The translations under genes were made by a program, and so were the position numbers. The notes under the pieces are model-generated. The model saw nothing but the letters and a program-made list of their open reading frames with translations. It was not told the origin of the DNA and ran no database searches. From Bradyrhizobium hipponense (GTDB lineage Bacteria > Pseudomonadota > Alphaproteobacteria > Rhizobiales > Xanthobacteraceae): a DNA stretch of 64,000 nucleotides. The stretch spans positions 27,512 through 91,511 of the forward strand of contig NZ_VSTH01000055.1 of the NCBI RefSeq assembly GCF_008123965.1. Direction: 5' to 3'. Position 1 is the stretch's first letter. Each line of letters starts with the position of its first letter. Shown one piece after another: positions 46,235-55,612 of this stretch.

Positions 46235-47731
46235 ATGGCTGTGTCGCAAGCTATTCCGATCACGCGCCATCCCTTCGCCAACGGGTCCTACAAGCAGATG
46301 CTGATCGACGGGGAGTGGGTCGATGCCGCTTCCGGCAAGCGTTTTGCGACCCACAATCCCGCCACCGGTGAGTTGCTTGCAACCGTTGCCGAGGGCGACA
46401 AGGAAGATATCGATCGTGCGGTCGCCGCCGCGCGCCGCGCCTTCGAAGGTCCCTGGGGCAAGGTCAAGCCGTTCGAGCGGCAGAACCTGCTGCTCAAGCT
46501 CGCCGATCTCGTCGAGAAGAACTTCGACGAATTGTCGCAGCTCGATACCCTCGACATGGGCGCGCCGGTCAGCCGCACCCGCGCCTACCGCCTGCGCGCC
46601 ATCGGCATGCTGCGCTACTATGCGGGGCAGAGCACGGCCATTCACGGCGAGACGGTCGAGAACTCGCTGCCTGGCGAAATCTTTTCCTACACGCTGAAGG
46701 AACCGGTCGGTGTCGTCGGTGCCATCATTCCCTGGAACGGTCCGCTCACCGCGACGATCTGGAAGATCGGTCCGGCGATCGCGACCGGCTGCACCGTGGT
46801 GCTCAAGCCTGCGGAAGAAGCGCCACTGACCGCGCTGCGCATCGCCGAGCTCGCGATGGAAGCGGGCGTGCCGCCCGGTGTGATCAATGTGGTTCCCGGC
46901 TATGGCGAGACCGCGGGTGCGGCGCTTGCCTCGCATCACGACGTCGACAAGGTCGCCTTCACCGGCTCGCATGTCACGGGCCAGTCGATCATCCGCGCCT
47001 CGGCCGGAAATCTCAAGCGCGTCTCGCTCGAGCTCGGCGGCAAGTCGCCGGACATCGTGTTTGCCGATGCCGATCTCGATGCCGCGGTGCCGGGCGCCGC
47101 GATGGCGGTGTTCGCCAATTCGGGGCAGATCTGCAGCGCGGGCACCCGGCTGTTTGTCGAGGAGTCGATCTACGAGGAGTTCGTCGGCCGCGTCGCCGAG
47201 TTCGGCAAGAAGCTGCAGGTCGGCAACGGGCTCGATCCCAACACTCAGATCGGACCGCTGGTGTCCGAGCAGCAGCTCGAACGCGTCACCGGCTATCTCG
47301 ACATCGGCCAGAAGGAAGGCGCGAAGGCGCTCGCCGGCGGCGGCCGCGTCACGGAAGGCGCCTTGTCAAAGGGCTTCTTCGTCTCGCCGACGGTGTTTGC
47401 CAATGTCCAGGACAACATGCGCATCGCGCAGGAGGAGATATTCGGTCCGGTCATCTCCGCGATCGCGTTCAAGGATATGGACGAGCTGGTCAAGCGCGCC
47501 AACGCCACGACGTTCGGCCTCGGCTCCGGCCTGTGGACGCGCGACGTCAGCAAGGCGCATGCCGTCGCGAAACGCTTGCGAGCCGGCTCGGTGTGGGTCA
47601 ATTGCTACCAGGCGATGGACCCGGCCATGCCGTTCGGCGGCTACAAGATGAGCGGCTACGGCCGCGAGTCCGGCAAGCAGCACGTCGAGGAGTATCTCAA
47701 CGTGAAGGCTGTCTGGATCAAGACGGGCTAG
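46235..47731 (+). CDS. Aldehyde dehydrogenase (NAD(P)+)
   Basis: A 498-residue member of the ALDH superfamily. Family motifs are PWNGPLTATIWKIGPAIATG, the cofactor loop FTGSHVTGQSI, the general-base glutamate in SLELGGKSPDIVF and the catalytic cysteine in FANSGQICSAGTRLFV. EEIFGPVISAI and PFGGYKMSGYGRESG are near the end. CAGGGAG precedes the ATG. It oxidises an aldehyde to the acid; the natural substrate is unknown. Neighbouring SDR and ene-reductase genes suggest breakdown of an alcohol or terpenoid-like compound. Confidence 0.95.
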   Translation: MAVSQAIPITRHPFANGSYKQMLIDGEWVDAASGKRFATHNPATGELLATVAEGDKEDIDRAVAAARRAFEGPWGKVKPFERQNLLLKLADLVEKNFDELSQLDTLDMGAPVSRTRAYRLRAIGMLRYYAGQSTAIHGETVENSLPGEIFSYTLKEPVGVVGAIIPWNGPLTATIWKIGPAIATGCTVVLKPAEEAPLTALRIAELAMEAGVPPGVINVVPGYGETAGAALASHHDVDKVAFTGSHVTGQSIIRASAGNLKRVSLELGGKSPDIVFADADLDAAVPGAAMAVFANSGQICSAGTRLFVEESIYEEFVGRVAEFGKKLQVGNGLDPNTQIGPLVSEQQLERVTGYLDIGQKEGAKALAGGGRVTEGALSKGFFVSPTVFANVQDNMRIAQEEIFGPVISAIAFKDMDELVKRANATTFGLGSGLWTRDVSKAHAVAKRLRAGSVWVNCYQAMDPAMPFGGYKMSGYGRESGKQHVEEYLNVKAVWIKTG

Positions 47732-47735
47732 TGCC

Positions 47736-47766
47736 TATTCCCTCCCGCGTTCCGCGAAAGGGAATA
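47736..47766 (+). terminator. Hairpin after aldehyde dehydrogenase gene
   Basis: Perfect 8-bp arms TATTCCCT (47736-47743) and AGGGAATA (47759-47766) with inner GCG/CGC, then ATGCTTTT. It starts 5 bp after the stop codon and probably ends or reduces transcription into the next gene. Confidence 0.6.
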
Positions 47767-47848
47767 ATGCTTTTGCGGGGCGGCGCCTTTTTCCGGTGAC
47801 CGCCCCTCGCTATATGATCCGCATCCTTCCACAGCATTTGGGGCCTTC

Positions 47849-48976
47849 ATGAAATTCCCGGCGTTGTTCAAACCGTTGCAGGTCGGTCCGTACAGGCTTG
47901 CTCATCGTGTCGCGATGGCGCCGCTCACCCGGATGCGGGCCGAGCGCGAGAGCTTTTCGCCGCGGCCGCTGAATGCCGAATATTATAGTCAGCGCGCGAC
48001 GCAAGGCGGCCTGCTCATTGCTGAAGCGTCTCCCGTGCTATCGCATGGCCGCGGCAACCCGGCCACGCCCGGCATCTATTCCGAGGCGCAGATTGCGGGC
48101 TGGCGCAAGGTCGTCGATGCCGTGCATGCCAAGGGCGGCATCATCTTCCTCCAGCTCTGGCACGTCGGTCGCGTCTCGCACTCCTCCTTTCACGGTGGGG
48201 CGCTGCCGGTTTCGGCCTCGGCCATCCCGATCAGGGCCGAGGGCATGAAGGCGATGACGGCCGACGGCAGGATCTCCGATTACGAGACGCCGCGCGCGCT
48301 GGAGACCGAAGAGGTCAAGGACATCGTCGAGGCGTTCCGGCAGGCTGCGAAGAATGCGCTTGCCGCCGGCTTCGATGGCGTCGAGATCCACGGCGCCAAC
48401 GGCTATCTGCTCGAGCAGTTCTTGCAGTCGCGCAGCAACCAGCGCACCGATCAATATGGCGGTTCGATCGAGAACCGCGCGCGGCTTTTGCTGGAGGTGA
48501 CGCAAGCCGCGGTCGACGTCTGGGGCGCGGGCCGCGTCGGTGTGAGGCTGTCGCCTCATGGCATTGCCAATGACTCCGGCGAGGCCGATCCAATGCCGCT
48601 CTACACCCACGTGGTGAAGGCGTTCGACAAGCTCGCTCTCGCCTATCTGCATTTCATCGAGCCGCGATCCAGCGGTTCTGGCCGCGCCGAGGTCAACTGG
48701 CAGAACGTGCCGTCGGCGATGGTGCTGTTCCGCCCGCTCTACAGCGGCGTGCTGATGACCGCCGGCGGCTTCACCGGCGAGACCGCGAATGCGGCGATCG
48801 CCGACGGCCATGCCGATATCATCGCCTTCGGCCGCATCTTCATCTCCAACCCGGATTTGCCGAGCCGCCTTCGGCACGGCTATCTGATCACGCCGTACAA
48901 CCGGGCGACGTTCTATGGCGGCGAGGACAAAGGGTACACGGATTATCCGGTGTATGACGAGCTGACGCCGGCCTGA
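47849..48976 (+). CDS. Old Yellow Enzyme family NADH:flavin oxidoreductase (ene-reductase)
   Basis: A 375-residue FMN barrel enzyme of the OYE/NemA class. MAPLTRMRAE gives the flavin-contact Thr, and FLQLWHVGRVSH is typical. GFDGVEIHGANGYLLEQFLQ carries the active-site His and Asn (H-G-A-N), then RTDQYGGSIENRARLLLEVT and RIFISNPDLPSRLR for phosphate binding. Such enzymes reduce activated C=C bonds, nitro esters or maleimides with NADPH. It follows the aldehyde dehydrogenase gene in the same direction. Confidence 0.93.
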   Translation: MKFPALFKPLQVGPYRLAHRVAMAPLTRMRAERESFSPRPLNAEYYSQRATQGGLLIAEASPVLSHGRGNPATPGIYSEAQIAGWRKVVDAVHAKGGIIFLQLWHVGRVSHSSFHGGALPVSASAIPIRAEGMKAMTADGRISDYETPRALETEEVKDIVEAFRQAAKNALAAGFDGVEIHGANGYLLEQFLQSRSNQRTDQYGGSIENRARLLLEVTQAAVDVWGAGRVGVRLSPHGIANDSGEADPMPLYTHVVKAFDKLALAYLHFIEPRSSGSGRAEVNWQNVPSAMVLFRPLYSGVLMTAGGFTGETANAAIADGHADIIAFGRIFISNPDLPSRLRHGYLITPYNRATFYGGEDKGYTDYPVYDELTPA

Positions 48977-48983
48977 CGTTGCT

Positions 48984-49067
48984 GTAGCCCGGATGGAGCG
49001 TAAGCGAAATCCGGGTTTTGCCCCGCGATCGACATCCCCGAATTACGCTTCGCTCCATCCGGGCTAC
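48984..49067. repeat. Dispersed palindromic repeat, family B, copy 2
   Basis: Ends GTAGCCCGGATGGAGCG and CGCTCCATCCGGGCTAC, nearly perfect 17-base arms, with inner AAGCGAAATCCGGG/CCCGAATTACGCTT. The related copy is at 34756-34836. Confidence 0.85.
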
Positions 49068-49104
49068 GGAGCTACATTGCTGTCCCGACCGCCACCACAA
49101 ATTC

Positions 49105-49184
49105 CGTCATTGCGAGCGCAGCGAAGCAATCCAGGATCTTTCCAAAGAGGCAGTCTGGATTGCTTCGCTTCGCTCGCAATGACG
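49105..49184. repeat. Dispersed palindromic repeat, family A, copy 5
   Basis: Ends CGTCATTGCGAGCGCAGC and CGCTTCGCTCGCAATGACG, inner GAAGCAATCCAG/CTGGATTGCTTC. Its right end is 14 bp from the start of the GFA gene, so the hairpin would lie in the leader next to the ribosome site. Confidence 0.85.
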
Positions 49185-49198
49185 ATGAGGAAGCAATC

Positions 49199-49702
49199 AT
49201 GGCCAAAGCCGCAGCTGCCGTAGGAACCGCCACCGGCCAATGTCTCTGCGGCAAGATTACCTTCGAAATCGATGTCCCCGCGCGCTGGGCCTGGCATGAT
49301 CATTCGGCCGCGAGTCGCCGCGCCCACGGCGCGGCTTATGCGACCTATGTCGGCAGCTGGAAGAAGCGCTTTCGGATCATTTCGGGAAAGACCGCGCTGA
49401 CCCGCTACGAGGACAAGGCGACCAAGACAGCGCGCAGCTTCTGCTCCCATTGCGGCACGCCGATCGCCTATGAACGGCCGCGCGGGCCGCACATGGTCAA
49501 CATCCCCCGCGCGTTGTTCAACGAGCGCACCGGCCGCCAGCCGCTCTATCACATCGCCATCGAGGAGCTCCAGGAATGGGCTTATACCGGCGAGCCGCTG
49601 GTCCCGCTGAAGGGCTTCCCCGGTGTGGTCTGGCAGCGCTCGAAAAGGAAGAAGCGTGCCGGCGGCGAGGATCCGTTCGAGCTGGGCCGCGAGGAGATGT
49701 GA
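49199..49702 (+). CDS. GFA (CENP-V-like) family protein with altered zinc site
   Basis: A 167-residue protein of the glutathione-dependent formaldehyde-activating fold. The first knuckle GQCLCGKITFEI (Cys15, Cys17) and the last FCSHCGTPIAYE (Cys82, Cys85) are present. The central CHCxxC, expected before RRAHGAAYATYVGSW, reads DHSAAS (residues 34-39), so all three cysteines are lost and only the structural zinc site remains. Glutathione activation of formaldehyde is therefore unlikely. GATGAGG precedes the ATG. Confidence 0.85.
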   Translation: MAKAAAAVGTATGQCLCGKITFEIDVPARWAWHDHSAASRRAHGAAYATYVGSWKKRFRIISGKTALTRYEDKATKTARSFCSHCGTPIAYERPRGPHMVNIPRALFNERTGRQPLYHIAIEELQEWAYTGEPLVPLKGFPGVVWQRSKRKKRAGGEDPFELGREEM

Positions 49703-49813
49703 CGGCGCGCGCTCGCGCAACGCAGCCATGATCGCACTCCATTGCGCGCATCCTCCGACTTCGGTCATCATGCTCCGCGGCTTGCGGCAATGCCCGCAAG
49801 GCCTGGAGGAAAC

Positions 49814-51475
49814 ATGAAGAACAAGATCACCGGCCGCTCCGCCTTTCTCGCGCTACTCAAGGACGAGGGCATCACGCATCTGTTCGGCAATCCCGGCACC
49901 ACTGAATTGCCGATCATGCATGCGCTGAAGGATCATCCCGACCTCACCTATGTGATGGCGATGCAGGAGAGCCTGGTGGTCGCGATCGCGGATGGCTATA
50001 GCCGCGCCTCCGGCAAGCTGGTCGCCTGCAATGTCCATGTCGCGCCCGGCCTTGGGAATGCGATGGGCTCGCTCTACAATGCGCAGTTCACGGGCACGCC
50101 GATGATCTTGACTGCGGGCCAGCAGGAGCAGGGCCACGGCCTGATGGAGCCGGTGCTGTACGGCCCGCTGGTACGGATCGCCGAGCCGCTGGTGAAATGG
50201 GCGGTCGAAGTGACGCGGCTGGAGGATCTGCCGCGCATCGTGCGCCGCGCCGCAAAAGTCGCGACCACGCCGCCGACCGGGCCGGTGTTCATTTCGCTGC
50301 CGGGTGACATCCTCAACAGCGAGGCCGGCATCGATCTTGGCCGCTCCACCCGGATCGATGCGCGCACAAAGCCGTCCGACGAGGCGCTGAAGGCCTTTGC
50401 TGCGCGCCTGCTCAAGGCCGAACGTCCGGTGATCGTCACTATGGACGAGGTGGTCAAGAGCGATGCGTTGAAGGAGGCCGCCGAACTCGCTGAGCTATTG
50501 GGCGCGGCCGCCTATCAGTCCGCGACGCCCTATGGCTCGCACTTCCTCTCGGAGAATCCGAGCTTCGTGGGCACGCTGGCGCGGGTGCAGAGGGTCGCGC
50601 GCGATACGCTCGCACGCTATGATCTGCTGATCGCGCTCGGCGGTGATCCCCTGCGGATGTCGGTCTATAGCGAGGTCGATGCGCTGCCGGACGGCCTCGG
50701 CATCGTGCAGGTCGGCCTGGTGGATTGGGAGATCGCCAAGAACTACGGTGCGGAGATCGCGCTGAAGGCGGACCTGAAGGAAACCCTGCAGGCGCTGATG
50801 CCCGTGCTGAAGGAGATGGGCGGCGCGGCGCTGGCGGAGCGCGCGAAGCAACGTCTCGCCGAGCTTGCTCCGAAGAACTGGACCGCGCGGCGCGCCGCCC
50901 TGGTCGAGCAGATCGGCAGGACTGCGGAGCGTAGCCCCATCGATCCGGACTGGCTAGTGTTGCAAATGGTCCAGGCCATGCCCGACAACGCCATCCTCGT
51001 CGATGAAGGCCTCACCTCCAGCCGCCAGATCACGGCGCTTCGTGCGCACCGCGACCGCTTCGGCTATCACGGGCTGGCATCGGGCGGCATCGGCTGGGGT
51101 CTGCCGGCCTCTGTCGGCGCCAGCATTGCCAACCCGGATCGCCCCGTGGTGTGCTTCTCCGGCGACGGCAGCGCAATGTATTCGATCCAGTCGCTATGGA
51201 CGGCAGCGCATCACAAGCTGCCGCTCAACGTCGTCATCGCCAACAACGGCGGCTATCGCATCATCAAGCAGCGCCTGCTCGCCTTCCATGGCGACGACAA
51301 TTACGTCGGCATGGACTTTGTCGATCCGCCAGTTGATTTCGCAGGGATCGCGAAGGCGCTCGGCTGCGAGGCGATCAAGCTGAGCGATCCCCGTGAGCTG
51401 AAGGCGACGCTGTCGTCCGCGTTCAACCGTCCCGGGACGAAGCTGATCGAGGTGATGGTGGACGGAAAGATGTAG
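49814..51475 (+). CDS. Thiamine-diphosphate-dependent decarboxylase (benzoylformate decarboxylase-like)
   Basis: A 553-residue ThDP enzyme. The N-terminal domain has THLFGNPGTTELPIMHAL and the catalytic glutamate in MAMQESLVVAIADGYSRASG. A middle domain follows, and the cofactor motif starts at FSGDGSAMYSIQSLW and ends in VVIANNGGYRI. The GNPGTTE start and lack of an FAD segment favour the benzoylformate/phenylpyruvate decarboxylase group over acetolactate synthase. It would convert a 2-keto acid to an aldehyde, which the nearby aldehyde dehydrogenase could use. GGAGG precedes the ATG. Confidence 0.88.
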   Translation: MKNKITGRSAFLALLKDEGITHLFGNPGTTELPIMHALKDHPDLTYVMAMQESLVVAIADGYSRASGKLVACNVHVAPGLGNAMGSLYNAQFTGTPMILTAGQQEQGHGLMEPVLYGPLVRIAEPLVKWAVEVTRLEDLPRIVRRAAKVATTPPTGPVFISLPGDILNSEAGIDLGRSTRIDARTKPSDEALKAFAARLLKAERPVIVTMDEVVKSDALKEAAELAELLGAAAYQSATPYGSHFLSENPSFVGTLARVQRVARDTLARYDLLIALGGDPLRMSVYSEVDALPDGLGIVQVGLVDWEIAKNYGAEIALKADLKETLQALMPVLKEMGGAALAERAKQRLAELAPKNWTARRAALVEQIGRTAERSPIDPDWLVLQMVQAMPDNAILVDEGLTSSRQITALRAHRDRFGYHGLASGGIGWGLPASVGASIANPDRPVVCFSGDGSAMYSIQSLWTAAHHKLPLNVVIANNGGYRIIKQRLLAFHGDDNYVGMDFVDPPVDFAGIAKALGCEAIKLSDPRELKATLSSAFNRPGTKLIEVMVDGKM

Positions 51476-51486
51476 GACACAGCCGC

Positions 51487-51567
51487 CGTCATTGCGAGCG
51501 AAAGCGAAGCAATCCAGACTGCCACCGCGGAAAGACTCCGGATTGCTTCGCTTCGTTCGCAATGACG
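51487..51567. repeat. Dispersed palindromic repeat, family A, copy 6
   Basis: Ends CGTCATTGCGAGCGAAAGC and CGTTCGCAATGACG, inner GAAGCAATCCAGA/TCCGGATTGCTTC with one mismatch. It lies between convergent genes. Confidence 0.85.
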
Positions 51568-51581
51568 AGGAGGCGGCAGTT

Positions 51582-52961
51582 CTATCCCGTCTTCCCCACC
51601 CGATACCCTGCAGCAGGATGTGGCGCGCCCAGCCTTGCGCGGCCCGCGCCGAACAACTTCTCCCGCAGAGTGCCGTTCGCATACTCCGGCTTGTAGCGCC
51701 CACGGCGGGTCAGCTCGGGCACCAGCATATCGGCGATATCCTCGAAGTCGCCCGGCGAGATCGCGAATGCGACGTTGAGACCGTCGACGTCGGTCGCTTC
51801 GAACCATGTTTCGATCTTGTCCGCGACTGTCTCCGGCGTGCCGACCACGACGGGACCGGCGCCGCCGACGCCGACATGCTCGATGACGTCGCGCACGGTC
51901 CAGATGCGGTCGGGATCGGCGCGGGTGACATTGTCCATCGCGCTGCGGCCGGCGTCGTTCTGGACGTGGCGTACCTGCTGGTCGAGGTCGTAGCCGGAGA
52001 AGTCGACGCCGGTCCATCCCGACATCAGCGCCAGCGCGCCTTCGGGGCTGATGTGGCGGCGATAGTCGGCATACTTTTCCCTCGCCTCTGCCTCCGTCCG
52101 CCCGAGGATGATCGTCATCATCGAGAACATCAGGATTTCCGCCGGATTGCGGCCGGCTGCGGCAGCCTCCTGACGGATGGCGGAGACGCGCGGCGCGATC
52201 ACTTTGGCTGATGGTCCCGACATGAACACGCATTCGGCGTGGCGCGCCGCAAACTGCCTTCCCCGCGGCGAGGTGCCCGCCTGGTACAGCACCGGTGTGC
52301 GCTGCGGCGACGGCTCGCTGAGGTGGATGGTGTTGTTGATGCGGTAGTTCGCGCCCTCATGGTTGACGCGATGAACCTTCGTGGGATCGGTAAAGATACC
52401 GCGCTTGCGATCCCGCAGCACCGCATCGTCCTCCCAGCTCCCTTCCCAGAGCTTATAGACGACCTCCATATACTCGTCCGCAATGTCGTAGCGGTCGTCG
52501 TGCCCGGCCTGCTTGTCCTTGCCGGCGCCGCGCGCGGCGCTGTCGAGATAGCCCGTGACGACGTTCCAGCCGATCCGCCCCTCGGTGAGATGATCCAGCG
52601 TCGACATCCGCCGCGCGAACGGATAGGGCGGCTCGAAGGACAGATTGCTGGTGACGCCGAAGCCGAGATTTTGCGTCACCGCCGCCATCGCCGAGAGCAG
52701 CAGCAGCGGCTCGTTCGACGGCGTCTGCGCTGCGTTGCGCAAGGCTGCGTCAGGGCTGTTGCCATAGACGTCGTAGACCCCGAGCACGTCGGCCAGGAAC
52801 AACCCGTCGAAACGGCCGCGCTCCAGCGTTTTGGCGAGATCGATCCAGTAGGGCAGGCGGTTATAGTCGGCAGTACGGTCGCGCGGGTGGGTCCACAGGC
52901 CCGGTGATTGGTGTGCGACGCAATTCATCGCAAATGCGTTGAGCCTGATCACTTTGGCCAT
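51582..52961 (-). CDS. LLM-class FMN-dependent monooxygenase (NtaA/SnaA/DszA group)
   Basis: A 459-residue bacterial-luciferase-like enzyme that uses reduced FMN from a separate reductase. Motifs are AKTLERGRFDGLFLADVLGV, NLGFGVTSNLSFEPPYPFAR, STLDHLTEGRIGWNVVTGYL, YQAGTSPRGRQFAARHAECV and GTPETVADKIETWF. The NtaA/DszA group attacks nitrilotriacetate, sulfones and similar xenobiotics. No flavin reductase gene is in the window. GAGGGAC precedes the ATG. It is divergent from the M20 peptidase gene. Confidence 0.92.
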   Translation of the reverse strand: MAKVIRLNAFAMNCVAHQSPGLWTHPRDRTADYNRLPYWIDLAKTLERGRFDGLFLADVLGVYDVYGNSPDAALRNAAQTPSNEPLLLLSAMAAVTQNLGFGVTSNLSFEPPYPFARRMSTLDHLTEGRIGWNVVTGYLDSAARGAGKDKQAGHDDRYDIADEYMEVVYKLWEGSWEDDAVLRDRKRGIFTDPTKVHRVNHEGANYRINNTIHLSEPSPQRTPVLYQAGTSPRGRQFAARHAECVFMSGPSAKVIAPRVSAIRQEAAAAGRNPAEILMFSMMTIILGRTEAEAREKYADYRRHISPEGALALMSGWTGVDFSGYDLDQQVRHVQNDAGRSAMDNVTRADPDRIWTVRDVIEHVGVGGAGPVVVGTPETVADKIETWFEATDVDGLNVAFAISPGDFEDIADMLVPELTRRGRYKPEYANGTLREKLFGAGRARLGAPHPAAGYRVGKTG

Positions 52962-53204
52962 GCTGGTCCCTCGGCGCCCTGTACCGGGCACTCTTCGAAT
53001 GATAGATGTGCGCCCGAACTTGGCGAAGTTCTTGCATATAGCCGGACCTTGGCAAGGCCAAAATCAGCAGCGCGGCTGCCCTTGGCAAGCCAATCTCAAG
53101 AGAGCAAGAACGAAATCCCAAGAACTATCCGGTCCCCGCCACTTTCGAAGCCCCACCCGTCTCGGGTATGCTCCTTTCGTGTCACAATCCTGAAAAAGCA
53201 AGTA

Positions 53205-54590
53205 ATGACCAGAGCCGACGCTATCGCCCGCGCCCGTGAGGATTTCAAATCCGGCGCGTTCCTCGCCGAACTCGACCGCCGCGTCGCCTTCCGGACCGAA
53301 AGCCAGAACCCCTCGCGCAGCTCCGAGCTGCGCGCCTATCTGGAACAGGAGATGCAGCCCGCATTCGCGGCGCTGGATTTCGAAAGCCGCATGGTCGAAT
53401 CCCCGAGCGGCAAGGCGCCGTTCCTGTTCGCCGAGCATCGCGAGAGCGAGACGGCGCCGACGGTTCTGATCTACGGCCATGGCGACGTCGTCGACGGTAT
53501 GGAAGGCGAGTGGCGCGACGGCCGCGATCCCTGGCGCACCACGGTTTCAGGCGCGCGGCTCTACGGCCGCGGCACCGCGGACAACAAGGGCCAGCACAGC
53601 ATCAACATGGCGGCGCTCCGCGCGGTGCGCGACGCCCGCGGCGGCAAGCTCGGCTTCAACGCCAAATTCATCGTCGAGATGGGCGAGGAGATCGGTTCGC
53701 CCGATCTCGGCAAGGTCTGCGATCTCAATCGCGACGCATTGAAGGCCGACCTGTTCATGGCCTCCGACGGGCCGCGCCTGTCCGCGGACCGGCCGACCCT
53801 GTTTCTCGGCTGCCGCGGCGGCATCCGCATCCATCTCGACGTCAACCTTCGCGATGGCGGGCACCACTCCGGCAATTGGGGCGGTGTGCTTGCCAACCCC
53901 GCGACCATTCTGGTCAACGCGATTGCCACGCTGGTCGACGGCCACGGCCGCCTTCAACTCGATGCGCTGAAGCCGCCGCGCCTCACCAACCAGATCCGCA
54001 GCTATCTCGCGGACGTGCAGGTCATGCCGACCGAGGACGAGCCGGCGCTGGCGGAGAACTGGGGCGAAGAAGGGTTGTCGGCGGCCGAGCGGCTCTACGC
54101 CTGGAATACGCTCGAAGTGCTGGCGATGTCGTCCGGCAATATCGAGAAGCCCGCCAACGCCATTCCCGGCCATGCCAATGCCGTGCTGCAACTGCGTTTC
54201 GTGGTCGGCACCAGGATCGACGGCCTGATCGAGGCCATTCGCGCGCATCTGGCCGCAAAGGGCTTTCCGATGGTCGAGGTGCGGGCGGCGCAGAGCTTTG
54301 CCGCCTCGCGCACCGATTTTGGCAGCCCCTGGATCAATTGGGCGGCGGATTCGGTGCGCGAGACCACCGGCAAGACACCGGCGGTGCTGCCGAATTTCGG
54401 CGGCTCGCTGCCCAATGACGTGTTTTCCGAGATTCTTGGCCTGCCGACGATCTGGGTGCCGCACTCTTATCCCGGCTGCTCCCAGCATGCGCCCAATGAG
54501 CACATCCTGCTGCCTTTGACCGAAGAGGCCTTGACGGTAATGGCTGGCCTGTTCTGGGATCTCGGCGAATTGCCGCGCCCGTTAACCTGA
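53205..54590 (+). CDS. M20-family metallopeptidase
   Basis: A 461-residue zinc-dependent peptidase/deacylase. Metal ligands are in IYGHGDVVDGM, GRGTADNKGQHSIN (bridging aspartate), VEMGEEIGSPD (catalytic and ligand glutamates), ASDGPRL and the C-terminal HSYPGCSQHAPNEH. A dimerisation domain lies between (HLDVNLRDGGHHSGNWGG). Substrates of this branch are dipeptides or N-acyl amino acids. It precedes a glutamate-type uptake operon by 86 bp and may supply or use its substrate. The ribosome site is weak. Confidence 0.9.
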   Translation: MTRADAIARAREDFKSGAFLAELDRRVAFRTESQNPSRSSELRAYLEQEMQPAFAALDFESRMVESPSGKAPFLFAEHRESETAPTVLIYGHGDVVDGMEGEWRDGRDPWRTTVSGARLYGRGTADNKGQHSINMAALRAVRDARGGKLGFNAKFIVEMGEEIGSPDLGKVCDLNRDALKADLFMASDGPRLSADRPTLFLGCRGGIRIHLDVNLRDGGHHSGNWGGVLANPATILVNAIATLVDGHGRLQLDALKPPRLTNQIRSYLADVQVMPTEDEPALAENWGEEGLSAAERLYAWNTLEVLAMSSGNIEKPANAIPGHANAVLQLRFVVGTRIDGLIEAIRAHLAAKGFPMVEVRAAQSFAASRTDFGSPWINWAADSVRETTGKTPAVLPNFGGSLPNDVFSEILGLPTIWVPHSYPGCSQHAPNEHILLPLTEEALTVMAGLFWDLGELPRPLT

Positions 54591-54676
54591 GCTGCGATCC
54601 CGCCGAAAGTCACATTCTAATCTTGGCCGATTTGTGCTTGCATCCGGCCGCATCATCCTGAAAGGGGAAGAAAAAA

Positions 54677-55588
54677 GTGAAACATTTCCGTACCATCGGC
54701 ATCGCGCTGGCCGCGACCTTTGCCGTCAGCCAGGCCGGGGCCCAGGAGCTGACTGGCACGCTGAAGAATATCAAGGACACCGGCGCGATTACGCTCGGCT
54801 TCCGCGACTCCTCGATTCCGTTCTCTTATCTCGACGACAACCAGAAGCCCATCGGGTTCGCGATGGACATCTGCTACAAGATCGTCGACGCCGTGAAGAA
54901 GGAGCTCAAGCTCGACAAGCTCGAGGTCAAGCTCAACCCGGTGACTTCGGCTACCCGCATCCCGCTGATGGCCAACGGCACCATCGACCTCGAATGCGGC
55001 TCCACCACCAACAATGCCGAGCGGCAGAAGCAGGTCGCTTTCACCAACACCCACTACCTGACCGCCAGCCGCTACGTGTTCAAGAAGTCGAGCGGCCTCA
55101 AGTCGATCGACGATCTCAAGGGCAAGACGGTGGTCTCGACCGCCGGCACCACCAACATCAAGCAGCTCACCGAAGCCAACGTTGCGAAAGGCCTCGGCGC
55201 CAACATCATCCCGGCCAAGGACCACGCCGAAGCCTTCCTGATGGTCGAGACCGACCGCGCGGTGGCCTTCGTGATGGACGACATCCTGCTTGCGAGCCTC
55301 GTTGCCGGCTCGAAGTCGCCGGACGACTACGTCATCTCCAAGGATGCGTTCTCCAAGCCGGAGCCTTACGGCATCATGCTGCGCAAGGATGACGCGCCGT
55401 TCAAGAAGGTGGTCGATGCGGCGACCGCGGCGCTCTACACCTCCGGCGAGGGCGAGAAGATCTACAACAAGTGGTTCACGCAGAAGATCCCGCCGAAGGG
55501 TCTGAACCTCAACACCCCGATCTCGGCCGAGCTGAAGCACGAGTTCGCCAAGCCGACCGACTCGCCGAACCCGGACGACTACAAGTAA
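54677..55588 (+). CDS. gltI: Glutamate/aspartate-type ABC substrate-binding protein
   Basis: A 303-residue periplasmic amino-acid-binding protein from a GTG start with AAAGGGGAAG before it. The signal peptide is MKHFRTIGIALAATFAVSQA, cleaved near GAQE. Binding-lobe motifs are GAITLGFRDSSIPFSYLDD, KPIGFAMDIC, GTIDLECGSTTNNAERQKQV and KGKTVVSTAGTTNIKQL. The ECGSTTN segment is characteristic of GltI/DEBP. It heads an operon with two permeases and an ATPase, and a stable hairpin follows it. Confidence 0.92.
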   Translation: MKHFRTIGIALAATFAVSQAGAQELTGTLKNIKDTGAITLGFRDSSIPFSYLDDNQKPIGFAMDICYKIVDAVKKELKLDKLEVKLNPVTSATRIPLMANGTIDLECGSTTNNAERQKQVAFTNTHYLTASRYVFKKSSGLKSIDDLKGKTVVSTAGTTNIKQLTEANVAKGLGANIIPAKDHAEAFLMVETDRAVAFVMDDILLASLVAGSKSPDDYVISKDAFSKPEPYGIMLRKDDAPFKKVVDAATAALYTSGEGEKIYNKWFTQKIPPKGLNLNTPISAELKHEFAKPTDSPNPDDYK

Positions 55589-55612
55589 ACCTCGACCCTG
55601 GAGGTCAAGACC

